From CAYNST01 sp964434105 (lineage in GTDB: Bacteria > Pseudomonadota > Gammaproteobacteria > Pseudomonadales > Cellvibrionaceae): 64,000 bases of DNA. Shown one piece after another: positions 17,049 through 26,530 of the stretch (positions within the stretch are counted from its first letter, which is position 1; every line of letters starts with the position of its first letter). Location: positions 34,009 to 98,008 of the forward strand of contig CAYSTJ010000007.1 in assembly GCA_964434105.1 (NCBI GenBank). Direction: 5' to 3'. Made by a program: the position numbers and the translations under genes. Under the pieces are notes generated by a model. It made no database searches. It had not been told where the DNA came from and saw only the letters and a list, made by a program, of their open reading frames with translations.

Positions 17049-18650
17049 TTACATCTGACTGAACAGGCTCAACTGACTGACGCGCAGGAAGGTTCTCTGC
17101 GCAGCTTCCAGTACCAACGTCTGCTGGGCGAACCGTGCGGTTGCTTCGGCATAATCAAGGTCCCTCAGATTCTTCAGCATTTCATCGGTAACGAGTTCGG
17201 TATCCAGATGTATTTCGCGGGTGGCATCAAGGGTATTGCGGCGGGCACCAACTTCCGTTACGACGCTGGAGACGCTGTTTTGTGCATTGGTCAGGTTTTT
17301 GAGGGTAGACGCGACCACTGCTTCCATTCGGGCATTGCCCTCCTGCGAGGGATCATAATTCTGCAAGGCGTTTTTAAAGCGGGACAGCGTCGTCAAGAGC
17401 CCCTGCTGTTCGGTTGACTCGACCAGAAACCGGTCACCCGGCCGGGCCTGAATGCCGTTGGTAGAAGCGCTGCCATTGTCCGCATTCAACCCAAGCACGC
17501 TGTTGATTGCCGGGCTGCCATTATCCACGCGGAAGTTTACCCCCTGCGGCATAATAAAACCCTGCTCTGTCACGGTAATACCCAGATTGACCAGCCGGTT
17601 GGCATTGCCATTTGCCGGGTTGTTGAGCGTGTTGGCAAGATCGGCCACACTGGTGATGTTGCTGTCCAGCACCAGCCGTTCGGTGCGGCCGCCCACATTG
17701 AGCGTAAAGGTCTGACTCGCTGCGCCGGAAAAGTCCGCGGGAAAGTTCAGCGGCAACTCTGCGCCGAATAATCGCGTCGCCGGCTGGGCCGGGGCACCGG
17801 AGGCCGGTGCGCCCATTATCCGGAACTGCGCGCCATGCATTTCGATTTCCATTCCATCACGGAAAGGTTCATTGGCGATTATCACGCGCCCCGTGGAACG
17901 TTCGGTGGCCGTAAAGTTTTTAACCGGGGGCGACAGTGTCGACTCGGCATTGAAGGTAATCACAATATCTTCTGGATAAAAGGCATCGTAAGCCGTTTGA
18001 TCCACCACCTGCCCCAGGGTAATCCGGGCCGGCGGCACAGCGCGATTGGCGGGGCTGGCTGTTGTGGTAAACGTGTTGTCACCACTGTCGATGTCCATAA
18101 AGATTTTACGGCCGGAATCCGACGTGGCAACGGTTGCATTGCTGGCGATCTTGATCTGCATCTGGCCTTCGTCGCCCTGATAGGCATAACCGGTTGCATC
18201 GGAGCCGACAAACGGTGGACGGGTACTTTTATAGCCACCAAAAATATAATCGCCGTTGGCGTTGCGCGTATTCATCAGGTTCTGTAATTCGTCCATGCGC
18301 GAATCCACTTCACTGGCCATGGCCTGATACTCGGATATTCCCAGTGTGCCGGTGTTACCCGCACGCACCGCCAGCTCCTGCATACGCTGGATCAGTTCAT
18401 TGGCACTGCTCAGGATGATTTCTTCCAGCTCCAGATTATTTTCGGCAATGTCAATATTGCGGGTGTACTGCCCGATCGAATTCAGCTGGTCGGTTAGCTG
18501 GAGTATTTTTGTCGCCGCCACAGGGTCATCGGACGGCGTAAGCACACGGCGCCCGGTCGACATCTGCTCCTGGGTTTTGGCGAGCGCCTGACTGGCGTTC
18601 GACATTCCCTGGTTGGCGATATTAAAAATCTGCGATGATGAAATTCGCAT
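17049..18650 (-). CDS. flgL: Hook-filament junction protein FlgL (HAP3)
   Basis: Joins FlgK to the flagellin filament. It has 533 residues, clearly longer than the 300-440 usual for the family. The N-terminus MRISSSQIFNIANQGMSNAS and MSTGRRVLTPSDDPVAA, and the C-terminus LVTDEMLKNLRDLDYAEA-TARFAQQTLVLEAAQ, are canonical and flagellin-like. The extra length is in the central, surface-exposed region (about 190-420). AGGAG precedes the start. It follows flgK by 70 bp and is the last gene of the flgF-L run. Confidence 0.95.
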   Translation of the reverse strand: MRISSSQIFNIANQGMSNASQALAKTQEQMSTGRRVLTPSDDPVAATKILQLTDQLNSIGQYTRNIDIAENNLELEEIILSSANELIQRMQELAVRAGNTGTLGISEYQAMASEVDSRMDELQNLMNTRNANGDYIFGGYKSTRPPFVGSDATGYAYQGDEGQMQIKIASNATVATSDSGRKIFMDIDSGDNTFTTTASPANRAVPPARITLGQVVDQTAYDAFYPEDIVITFNAESTLSPPVKNFTATERSTGRVIIANEPFRDGMEIEMHGAQFRIMGAPASGAPAQPATRLFGAELPLNFPADFSGAASQTFTLNVGGRTERLVLDSNITSVADLANTLNNPANGNANRLVNLGITVTEQGFIMPQGVNFRVDNGSPAINSVLGLNADNGSASTNGIQARPGDRFLVESTEQQGLLTTLSRFKNALQNYDPSQEGNARMEAVVASTLKNLTNAQNSVSSVVTEVGARRNTLDATREIHLDTELVTDEMLKNLRDLDYAEATARFAQQTLVLEAAQRTFLRVSQLSLFSQM

Positions 18651-18720
18651 ACATCACATCTCCTGAAATATGACAGCCCGGCAATGCATTACCGGGTAAA
18701 CCGGGGACCGGGGCCAGCGC

Positions 18721-21700
18721 TTAAAAGGCATTGAGCAGCCGGTCGAACAGGTCCCTCGCCACGGATATTACCCGTGCGTTGGCTGAAAACAGTTGTTCAA
18801 AACGAATCAGGTCCGCCGCCTCTTCATCCAGATTGACCCCGGAAATGGAGTCCCGCAGCGATTGCGACTGTACCAGTACCTGTTCGGCTGCATCGCGGTT
18901 AAGTTTAGCGGAATTGCTGGTGATGCCGATCTTTTCGACCAGCGCACCGTAGGCCTGATTGAAGGTCGCCGACCCGGACGCCAGCACGCCGGCTTCCTGC
19001 AGCGCCACCAGATTCAGCGCGTTGCGGTTGTCCATGGCGGCGTCGGCGTTAAAATCCAGCGTAAAACGGTCACCGGCGGCCGGTGTGCCACTAATGGCTG
19101 CCTGAATTCCCCACAGCGTCGGCGTGGAAAAATCGGCGGCTTCGGTGTCGCCCAGCAACATGCTGTCCGGCGGGATATTGCGCAGGGTAACGCCTTCATC
19201 CAGATAGATATCCAGCTGTCCGCCCACCACCACCTGTGACGTCACGCCGTTGCCGGCGGCGGTCATTTGCACTGGACTGTTGATTCCGTCATGCACCGCC
19301 ATCTGATCACCGCTGGCACCAGTAAACGACAGTTGCAGATCGTCGCCTTCCGTACTCTGCACGTGCAGCTCAGCTTCTCCGGTCAAGTCATTTACACCGG
19401 CTGTGGCGTGAATACCGGCCGCCTGCAAGGCGGGGTCGTCATTGATCCGGGCGGCCAGATAATCATAAAAGGCGGCCGGGTCTGCATTGGGGTCCGGCAC
19501 ATCGCCGCCCAGCTGTGCAACGCCGGTCACCGGATCGGGCTGATACGGCAGCAGTGCCTGACCATTGAGACTGATCTGCAGCGGGCTGGCGTGCGTCGCA
19601 TTCAGGCCGGTAATGGCGGCGAAGGTCGAGGCATTGGCCGTCACACCGGGGATGTTGCCCAGCTGGCTGGCAATCTGCCGGGCACTGGCGTTCTGGTCGG
19701 TAAACAGATTGGTCGTCTGCACCTGGCCGGGTACGTCCGAGGGCCGGGTGATTGTTATGGCTTCGGAGGGGTAACCATTGCCCGGGCGGCCCGCGCCGGA
19801 TACACCATCAGCGTTGCCCTCGGTAGTGTAGGTCAGCGTTGCGATATCAAAGCCGAGCAGACCGGCGACCTGCCCCGGGTCGGCCGCACCGGTGTTATCG
19901 GGATCATCATCGTAGTTGTCCAGTGATATATCGCCATAACCACCGGCCTGCAACCGGAAGGCCAGCGCACCATCGTCCGCGATATAGGCCCGCGCCGCCG
20001 TACTGTTCAATTGCGCGTTGATATGGGACAGGAGGCTGTCGTTATCGACCAGCGCCGCCCCGTTGACCGTGATGGTGACGGTGCCGTCATTCGCGCCATT
20101 CAGTGTATTGGACACGGTAAGATCAAAGGCGAACCCGGCACCGGGACCACTGAAATCCGACACGGTGAAAGCCGGCAGTGTGCCGCCCGGTTGGAGGCTT
20201 GCCTGCGTTACCGGCAGGCTGCCATTGGGCAGCCCCATCATGGGTCCGCGTGACACGATTTGCGCCTGCCCCGCCGTACTGTTGAACAGCGGGTTGTCCA
20301 TGCCGGGCGTGTATCGCTGATCCCGAACCGGCGGGTCCAGGTCGACGGGGTTGGCGGGGTCACTGTTATCCAGAACGTCGTAGCTGTAGGGGGTGCGGAA
20401 CACAACCACCATGGGCGGGTTCATGGCCCCCGACTGGTTAAATGGCGGCAACGGGTTGCCATCTGCATCCCGCAAGGCCAGCACTTCGCCCGCGCTTATG
20501 CGCCCACTGCCCCGGTTGCCGCTGTCGGCGCCAGTCACCAGCGGGCTGGCAAACGCCAGCGCCTCGCCCTCAGCGATCACGGCGCGCATATCCTGCGCAC
20601 CGCTGCGCGTCGGCTGCAGGGTAAACCGGTCGCCACCCTGAAAAGGTCCGCTTTCCAGCTCCAGCGCCATCCCATCAAAGCTGATGGAAAACGGGATTCT
20701 GCCAGGCATCAGACCACTGGCAACGTCGACATTATCGTTAAGTCGGGTAACGCGATACAGGCCGCCGTCGACAATGCTCAGCTCGTAGTCACTGTCGGTA
20801 AGCTGCTGCACGTCGTTGATATACAGTGCCAGGGAACGGTTACCGGTGCTGGAATTGGCGGCGTTACCGATCACGCGGTCGCGGGCAATATCGGTGTCGT
20901 TGATATCATTGAAAAACAGACGGCCAAATTCGCTGTCAAGGTCAACACCCTGGGCGTGAGCCTGATTGAACGCGTCGGCCATGCCAATGGCAATCCGTCC
21001 GATCTTGTTGTAGGTATCGGTCATCACCTCATCACTGAAGCGCAACAGTCCGCCCAGTTCCCCGCCCGTAATGCTGCGGGTAATAACCTCTTTGCGGGTG
21101 CCATTGTGAACCAATACATCCATTTTGCCGGGTTCGCTGCTGCGCGGTTCCAGCGACAGCGAGCGCGCATCGGCGCCGATCACCAGCGTCTGGCCGTTGC
21201 CCACCGACACATTGATTTGTCCACCGCCCTGATTCGATACCTGAATCGGTATCAGCGCCGCCAGCGCCTTCAAGGTCTGATCCCGCTGATCCAGCAGGTC
21301 ATTGGGTTGGGAATTCTGCGAATTGCTCCAGGTATCGGCGATTCGCTCGTTCAATCTGGCCAGATTACCGACGAGCGCATTCACCTGCGAAACTGCCGCT
21401 TTCATGCCACTCTGGGTACCGCTTTCAATGGCCTGCATCCGGCCATACACCGTGTTAAACCGGTCGCTCAGATTTTCCGCTTCGCTGACGACCAGCTGGC
21501 GGGCAGCGAGTGAGGTCGGGTCGTCGGCACCATTCTGCACGGCATTGAAAAAGGAATTCAGGCTGCTTGCTATGCCGGTCGATTCATCCGATAGCAGGTT
21601 ATCCAGTTGCGTGATCTGGTTATAGAAACCATTCAGGTCGCCGAAAAGCGTGGTATCGGTACGCAATTGACCGATAACAAAATCATTGACCACCCGGCCA

Positions 21701-21891
21701 ATATTATTGACATTGGCCCCGTTGCCGACCCAGTTGCCCTGGTAAAGCGTCGCCGGATTGGTCACCGGCTCGATGCGCTGGCGACTGTAGCCTTCGGTAT
21801 TGGCATTCGCAATATTGTGGCCCACGGTGCGCAGCGCAGCCTGGCTGACCTTAAGTCCGGAAACACTTACACCTAAAAGATCATTGGCCAT
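18721..21891 (-). CDS. flgK: Hook-associated protein FlgK (HAP1), very long form
   Basis: First junction protein between hook and filament. The N-terminus (LLGVSVSGLKVSQAALRTVG, then HNIANANTEGYSRQRI) and C-terminus (SGVNLDEEAADLIRFEQLFSANARVISVA) are canonical. The length, 1056 residues, is 400-500 more than common FlgK proteins; the extra sequence (about 340-930) is beta-rich, with several Asn/Asp/Gly-rich stretches and few charged helices. This suggests added surface domains on the junction rather than gene fusion to a catalytic domain. It has a GGAG site and lies 56 bp after flgJ. Confidence 0.96.
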   Translation of the reverse strand: MANDLLGVSVSGLKVSQAALRTVGHNIANANTEGYSRQRIEPVTNPATLYQGNWVGNGANVNNIGRVVNDFVIGQLRTDTTLFGDLNGFYNQITQLDNLLSDESTGIASSLNSFFNAVQNGADDPTSLAARQLVVSEAENLSDRFNTVYGRMQAIESGTQSGMKAAVSQVNALVGNLARLNERIADTWSNSQNSQPNDLLDQRDQTLKALAALIPIQVSNQGGGQINVSVGNGQTLVIGADARSLSLEPRSSEPGKMDVLVHNGTRKEVITRSITGGELGGLLRFSDEVMTDTYNKIGRIAIGMADAFNQAHAQGVDLDSEFGRLFFNDINDTDIARDRVIGNAANSSTGNRSLALYINDVQQLTDSDYELSIVDGGLYRVTRLNDNVDVASGLMPGRIPFSISFDGMALELESGPFQGGDRFTLQPTRSGAQDMRAVIAEGEALAFASPLVTGADSGNRGSGRISAGEVLALRDADGNPLPPFNQSGAMNPPMVVVFRTPYSYDVLDNSDPANPVDLDPPVRDQRYTPGMDNPLFNSTAGQAQIVSRGPMMGLPNGSLPVTQASLQPGGTLPAFTVSDFSGPGAGFAFDLTVSNTLNGANDGTVTITVNGAALVDNDSLLSHINAQLNSTAARAYIADDGALAFRLQAGGYGDISLDNYDDDPDNTGAADPGQVAGLLGFDIATLTYTTEGNADGVSGAGRPGNGYPSEAITITRPSDVPGQVQTTNLFTDQNASARQIASQLGNIPGVTANASTFAAITGLNATHASPLQISLNGQALLPYQPDPVTGVAQLGGDVPDPNADPAAFYDYLAARINDDPALQAAGIHATAGVNDLTGEAELHVQSTEGDDLQLSFTGASGDQMAVHDGINSPVQMTAAGNGVTSQVVVGGQLDIYLDEGVTLRNIPPDSMLLGDTEAADFSTPTLWGIQAAISGTPAAGDRFTLDFNADAAMDNRNALNLVALQEAGVLASGSATFNQAYGALVEKIGITSNSAKLNRDAAEQVLVQSQSLRDSISGVNLDEEAADLIRFEQLFSANARVISVARDLFDRLLNAF

Positions 21892-21947
21892 ACCTTACTC
21901 CGGAATGCCGAAAGTTTTACTGCAAGACGAACAAACAGGTAATCCCA

Positions 21948-22853
21948 TTACGGCATTACCCTGCCCGTACCGTCTCCCACAAACTGTTGCAGACGATCAA
22001 ACACCGACAATACCTTGCGTGCATAGTCCGGATCGGTTGCATAGCCCGCCTGTTGCAGCGCCTGCACGAAGCCGCGCGCATTTTCTGTCAACGCCAGTGC
22101 CTGTCCATAACGGGGGTTCTCCTTGATAAACCGAACGAAATCATCCACGCCTTCGGCAACCGAGTCATAGCGGCGAAACGCCGCTTTTTCCATCACCGGG
22201 CGACCCTCGCGATACTCCTGTGTGGACACTTCCATGCTTTCGCCCTGCCAGCTGCGATCGGCTTTAATATTGAATAAATTATTACTGCTGTTGCCCTGCT
22301 GATCCTGAATAATGTGCTTGCCCCAACCGGTTTCCAGTGCGGCCTGCGCCACCATGACCAGCGGGTTCAGTCCTATCGCAGCGGCCGCTTTTTCCGCGTA
22401 GGGTAAAATCTTCTGCATAAAATCACGCGGCGAGCCGATGTCTTCCGCTTCTGCTTGCGCCGCTACGGCACCCGCCGTGGTTAGCTGTGGCGCCAACTTT
22501 CGGTCCACAGCAATCGTGGTGTCGGTTTCACCGCCGGGTTGCTCGCTGTAGCGGCTGCTCATTTGCCGATACAGTGCATCCGCAATACCAATGCCTTTGC
22601 CATGCGCCATTGATAGCGCCAGTTGCTGATCATACATATCGCGATAGATGCCGCCCTCCTCACCGCCGGACATTGTTTCGTCCTCGAATGCGGTGTTGGC
22701 CTGGCGCATACTTTTCAGCATGATATTGATAAAAATCGATTCGAACTCCTGCGCCACCTTGCGCAGCGCCTTATCCTGATCCGGCTCATTCCTGATCGAC
22801 TGCAGCGCCTGCAGATCGTTAAAGTTCGGCAGAGGACCGACGGTGCTGTTCAT
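21948..22853 (-). CDS. flgJ: Rod-binding protein and muramidase FlgJ
   Basis: A two-domain protein of 301 residues. The N-terminal rod-capping domain has VAQEFESIFINIMLKSMRQA and a GGIYRDMYDQQLA segment. The C-terminal domain (about 140-295) is a beta-N-acetylglucosaminidase with ALETGWGKHI (catalytic Glu in ETGWG), NNLFNIKA and YATDPDYARKV. It clears peptidoglycan so that the rod can pass through the periplasm. Its start lies 2 bp after the flgI stop. Confidence 0.96.
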   Translation of the reverse strand: MNSTVGPLPNFNDLQALQSIRNEPDQDKALRKVAQEFESIFINIMLKSMRQANTAFEDETMSGGEEGGIYRDMYDQQLALSMAHGKGIGIADALYRQMSSRYSEQPGGETDTTIAVDRKLAPQLTTAGAVAAQAEAEDIGSPRDFMQKILPYAEKAAAAIGLNPLVMVAQAALETGWGKHIIQDQQGNSSNNLFNIKADRSWQGESMEVSTQEYREGRPVMEKAAFRRYDSVAEGVDDFVRFIKENPRYGQALALTENARGFVQALQQAGYATDPDYARKVLSVFDRLQQFVGDGTGRVMP

Positions 22854-22855
22854 GG

Positions 22856-24025
22856 TCAGATCACCATAATCTCGGCGCGCAGCGCACCGGCCTGCCGCAG
22901 GGCTTCCAGAATCGCCATCAGATCGCCGGGGGCGGCACCGACTTCGTTAACCGCCCGCACAATATCATCCAGTGTGGGCGACGGACTGAACTTGAACATC
23001 TTGTTGGCTTCTTCATCGACCTCCACCGCGCTCTGGGGCACCGCGACGGTTTGCCCGCCGCCCAATGCATTCGGCTGACTGATCTGAACACTTTCGGTCA
23101 CCGTCACCGTCAATGAACCGTGGGTAATCGCAACCGGCGAAACCCGCACATGCTGCCCCACCACAATGGTGCCGGTGCGGGAATTTATGACGACCCGCGC
23201 CGCCGCCTCACCCGGTTGGACTTCCAGGTTTTCCAGCAGTGACAGAAAATCCACGCGCTGGGCGGGGTTCTGTGGTGCCTGTACCGATACAGACACGGCA
23301 TCCAGCGGTTCCGCCACGTTGGGCCCCAACATATCGTTGATACTTAACGCCATGCGTTTGGCTGTGGTGAAATCCGCCGCGTGCAGATTAAAAATAATGC
23401 GGCCATTGTTGCCAAAATTGCTGTCGACGGTTCGCTCCACCAGCGCGCCGCCGGGAATTCTTCCCACGCTCGGCACGTTCACGGTAATTTTCGAACCGTC
23501 CCGCCCCTGGGCGCCAAACCCACCAACAATCAGGTTGCCCTGTGCCACGGCGTAGACCTGGCCGTTAACACCTTTCAGGGGTGTCATCAGCAAACTCCCG
23601 CCACGCAGGCTGCGGGCGTTGGCAATGGACGATACGGTAATATCGATGGTTTGCCCGGGCTTGGCGAACGCCGGCAGTTCCGCGTGCACGGCAACCGCAG
23701 CAACGTTTTTCAACTGGAAGCGGGTGCCGGGCGGAATGGTTATGCCAAACTGCTTCAACATTGCCGCAAAAGACTGGGTCGTAAATGGCGACTGGTTGGT
23801 CTGATCGCCGCTGCCGTCCAGACCGACCACCAGACCGTAGCCCACCAGCTGGTTATTGCGAACACCATCCACAGAGGCGATATCCTTGATACGCACACTG
23901 TTCGCCGCGGCGTCCCAGCTGTACAGAATGGCCAGTACGGCCAGCAACAGTGCAGCCAGCGCTACCGGCCTTCGGTGTGCTGTGGCAAAGTCGGGCTCAC
24001 CCATAAATCGACGGTTTGTAGTCAT
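22856..24025 (-). CDS. flgI: Flagellar P-ring protein FlgI
   Basis: Periplasmic ring protein around the rod. An N-terminal signal (hydrophobic segment about 20-37, cleavage near DAAANS) is followed by the invariant RIKDIASVDGVRNNQLVGYG and GLDGSGDQTNQSPFT. The C-terminus ends in RQAGALRAEIMVI, the family hallmark. The start at 24025 gives a longer than usual n-region; the Met at codon 8 is an alternative. It is the fourth gene of the flgF-L run, 11 bp after flgH. Confidence 0.97.
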   Translation of the reverse strand: MTTNRRFMGEPDFATAHRRPVALAALLLAVLAILYSWDAAANSVRIKDIASVDGVRNNQLVGYGLVVGLDGSGDQTNQSPFTTQSFAAMLKQFGITIPPGTRFQLKNVAAVAVHAELPAFAKPGQTIDITVSSIANARSLRGGSLLMTPLKGVNGQVYAVAQGNLIVGGFGAQGRDGSKITVNVPSVGRIPGGALVERTVDSNFGNNGRIIFNLHAADFTTAKRMALSINDMLGPNVAEPLDAVSVSVQAPQNPAQRVDFLSLLENLEVQPGEAAARVVINSRTGTIVVGQHVRVSPVAITHGSLTVTVTESVQISQPNALGGGQTVAVPQSAVEVDEEANKMFKFSPSPTLDDIVRAVNEVGAAPGDLMAILEALRQAGALRAEIMVI

Positions 24026-24036
24026 TGAATCGGTAC

Positions 24037-24741
24037 TCAGTAAGGCCAGTAAATGCCGTTAAAAAAGCGTCCCAGCCAACCCATCACCTGGGATTCGGCC
24101 AGCGCGCCGGTGCCGGAATAGCTAATGCGGGCATTGGCGACTTTGGTGGATAAAATCGTATTGTCCGGTGTTACATCGTCGGGTCTTACCAGACCGCTGA
24201 TGCGGATAAATTCGTCGCCGTGATTCAGTGTCATCCATTTTTCCCCACGGATCACCAGCGTGCCGTTGGGCCATACATCCACCACGCTTACGCTGATATT
24301 GCCACGCAGATTGTTGCGCTGGGCAGCATCCGCCTCACCGGAGAAGTCCCGTTGCGCACGCATACCCGTCCCCAGCGAATAGCCACCGCCGGTCACACCC
24401 CGCCCCAGAATGGTCGGTTCTTCAATGTTAATATCCGCGTCCTTCGAAATACCGACGTTGGACGACTTCTGGGATACGGTCGCTTCGTCCAGCATCACCG
24501 TAATAATGTCGCCGATCCGGCTGGCTTTGTTGTCGGTGAACAGGTTCATCGACCCGGCGTTCTGAAACAGGGAGCCGTTGGAACCCGGCACAGCACGTGG
24601 CGCCACAGCCATTACCGGCGCATAGTATGGGTCGTTGGGCTGCGGCCGCGTCGGCATGACGCACGCCGATATTGCGGCGGCCAAAGCCATTACGACAGTG
24701 AGCCTGGAGAGCATTAGCGCGTTCATTTTCCGGTTACTCAC
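24037..24741 (-). CDS. flgH: Flagellar L-ring lipoprotein FlgH
   Basis: Outer-membrane ring of the basal body. It has a lipoprotein signal with lipobox ISAC; the lipidated Cys is at about residue 27. Family motifs include SLFQNAGSMNLFTDNKASRIGD, VMLDEATVSQKSS, and WMTLNHGDEFIRISGLVRPDD, then VANARISYSGTGALAESQ and the C-terminal GWLGRFFNGIYWPY. A GTG start at 24741 lies 3 bp past the flgG stop; the ATG five codons later is an equally good candidate. Confidence 0.97.
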   Translation of the reverse strand: MSNRKMNALMLSRLTVVMALAAAISACVMPTRPQPNDPYYAPVMAVAPRAVPGSNGSLFQNAGSMNLFTDNKASRIGDIITVMLDEATVSQKSSNVGISKDADINIEEPTILGRGVTGGGYSLGTGMRAQRDFSGEADAAQRNNLRGNISVSVVDVWPNGTLVIRGEKWMTLNHGDEFIRISGLVRPDDVTPDNTILSTKVANARISYSGTGALAESQVMGWLGRFFNGIYWPY

Positions 24742-24744
24742 GTA

Positions 24745-25530
24745 TTACAGATTCTGCGTCGCGTACTGCAACATCTGATCAGCCGTCGACACCACTTTTG
24801 AGTTCATCTCGTAAGCGCGCTGGGTCGATATCATGTTAACCATCTCCTCAACGATATCCACGTTGGACGATTCCAGCATGCCTTGCAGAATACTGCCAAT
24901 GCCGTCCTGCCCCGGCACCCCTTCAATCGGGTTGCCACTGGCGGCGGTTTCCCGAAACAGGTTGCTGCCGATCGCTTCCAGGCCGGCCGGATTAATAAAA
25001 TCCGCCAGCTGAATATTGCCCAGTACCTGCGGCTCGGCGATGCCGGCCAGACGTGCCGACACAGTGCCGTCGGTGCCTATCGTCACGCTCTGGGCATCCT
25101 GGGGAATATTGATTACCGGCTCCAGCAATAATCCGTTGGCTGTCACCAGTTCACCTTCCGCGGACAGGTGCAACTGGCCATTGCGGGTATAGCCCAGCGT
25201 GCCATCCGGCTGCAGCACCTGCAGAAAACCGCGACCATTGATTGCTACGTCCAGGGCCTGCTCGGTTACCTGCATATTGCCTTCGGTAAACTGCTTCTGC
25301 GTGCCGACGACCCGCACACCGGTACCCAATTGCAGCCCGGACGGCAGCTGGGTTTCTTCGGTTGACTGGGCACCCGGTTGACGATTGATCTGATAGAGCA
25401 GGTCCTCAAATACCGCCCTGTCTCGTTTGAATCCCACAGTCGACGCGTTCGCCAGGTTGTTGGCGACGGTAGTCAGTTGCGTGTCCTGTGCGGACAGTCC
25501 GGTTCGACTTACGTACAATGCTGCGTGCAT
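24745..25530 (-). CDS. flgG: Distal rod protein FlgG
   Basis: Distal rod subunit, 261 residues, exactly the family size. The N-terminus has LYVSRTGLSAQDTQLTTVANNLANASTVGFK with the ANNLANASTVGFK signature of rod/hook proteins. The C-terminus is ESSNVDIVEEMVNMISTQRAYEMNSKVV. It lies 17 bp after flgF, in the conserved order flgF-flgG-flgH. Confidence 0.97.
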   Translation of the reverse strand: MHAALYVSRTGLSAQDTQLTTVANNLANASTVGFKRDRAVFEDLLYQINRQPGAQSTEETQLPSGLQLGTGVRVVGTQKQFTEGNMQVTEQALDVAINGRGFLQVLQPDGTLGYTRNGQLHLSAEGELVTANGLLLEPVINIPQDAQSVTIGTDGTVSARLAGIAEPQVLGNIQLADFINPAGLEAIGSNLFRETAASGNPIEGVPGQDGIGSILQGMLESSNVDIVEEMVNMISTQRAYEMNSKVVSTADQMLQYATQNL

Positions 25531-25547
25531 GGTGCTACCTCGTTAAA

Positions 25548-26297
25548 CTACGTATTCATTTGTAACAGGCGGGCGGAACTTTCGGACATTTCCTGCGCCT
25601 GCGTCATAATTTTTATTTGCATTTCATACTGTCGGGATAACGACAGTATGCTGGTCAGTTCGTTAATGGCATTGACGTTACTGGCTTCCAGAAATCCGGA
25701 TACCAGACGTACGCCTGCATCGGGTTCCAGCGGCTCGCCCGCTTCAAGCACCTGAAACAGACCATCTTCGCCTTTGGTTACTGTCGCGGGATCGGGGTTA
25801 ACCAGTTTTATTCGGTCGATAACGACGGGGGCTTCCGGCCCCTGCCCCAATGGAACAACCGTAATATTGCCATCCATACCAATTTCGATTTTCGCCGCAG
25901 CTGGAATAGCGACCGGCCCATCATTGCCGATCACCGGCAGGCCATTGCCGCTGCGCAAAATCCCGACCGGGTCCACATGCAGGGACCCCGCACGGGTGTA
26001 ACGTTCCTGACCCGCGCCATTAAGTACAGCAATAAAGCCGTCGCCTTCAATGGCAACATCAAGATCGCGCCCGGTCTGCTGCAATGCGCCAAAGGCAAAA
26101 TCGGTCGCAGGCTTTTCTGCCAGTGCGTAGGCCCGCGTCGGCAGGCCGTCGCCGTAATAAACCGGCATGCTGCGTGCGACTGCAAAATCGGATTTGAAAC
26201 CGGTGGTATTGACGTTCGCCAAATTGTTGGCATGACTCGTCTGGGCATGCATGTTGTGCCTGGCCCCGGTCATCGCGATATAAATGGCCTTATCCAT
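25548..26297 (-). CDS. flgF: Proximal rod protein FlgF
   Basis: Rod subunit of 249 residues. It starts MDKAIYIAMTGARHNMHAQ, with SHANNLANVNTTGFKSD, and ends EASNVNAINELTSILSLSRQYEMQIKIM. A near-perfect sigma-54 site lies 51 bp upstream, so flgF starts a second operon (flgF to flgL) separate from flgB-E. Confidence 0.96.
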   Translation of the reverse strand: MDKAIYIAMTGARHNMHAQTSHANNLANVNTTGFKSDFAVARSMPVYYGDGLPTRAYALAEKPATDFAFGALQQTGRDLDVAIEGDGFIAVLNGAGQERYTRAGSLHVDPVGILRSGNGLPVIGNDGPVAIPAAAKIEIGMDGNITVVPLGQGPEAPVVIDRIKLVNPDPATVTKGEDGLFQVLEAGEPLEPDAGVRLVSGFLEASNVNAINELTSILSLSRQYEMQIKIMTQAQEMSESSARLLQMNT

Positions 26298-26347
26298 AAA
26301 AATTCCTGAGTCAAAAAAATAGCTTTTCTCTGCATTACAGGATGGAT

Positions 26348-26363
26348 TGCAATAGCGGTGCCA
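26348..26363 (-). promoter_or_regulatory. Sigma-54 promoter of flgF operon
   Basis: Read on the minus strand the sequence is TGGCAC-CGCTA-TTGCA, a full match to the RpoN consensus (TGGCAC, five bases, TTGCA). The predicted start is near 26336, giving a leader of about 40 bases before flgF. RpoN with an activator such as FleQ/FlrC is the expected control. Confidence 0.85.
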
Positions 26364-26386
26364 GAGTGGATATTGGGTCAGATTAT

Positions 26387-26411
26387 CCTTCGACAGGCTC
26401 AGGATGAGCGG
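26387..26411 (+). repeat. Single CTTCGACAGG-type repeat upstream of flgF
   Basis: CCTTCGACAGGCTCAGGA and on to GAGCGG: one copy of the family seen as an inverted pair at 11921-12023. It sits just upstream of the flgF sigma-54 site. Confidence 0.7.
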
Positions 26412-26477
26412 GGGTGGTTACGAATGGAATAGCGGAACAAGGGTTGGGGCGGACGGGATTTTTGTTTTGAATGCTGT

Positions 26478-26510
26478 GCCGGCCACCACTGATTTTCAGT
26501 GGTGGCCGGC
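26478..26510. repeat. Perfect 15-bp inverted repeat between flgE and flgF
   Basis: GCCGGCCACCACTGA, a TTT spacer and its exact complement: a 15-pair stem without mismatch, very stable. On the minus strand it lies 20 bp after the flgE stop. No U run follows in that direction, so it does not look like a classic intrinsic terminator. It may protect the flgE mRNA 3' end or separate the two operons. Confidence 0.8.
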
Positions 26511-26530
26511 TACAGATTTTTTAACGTGGG

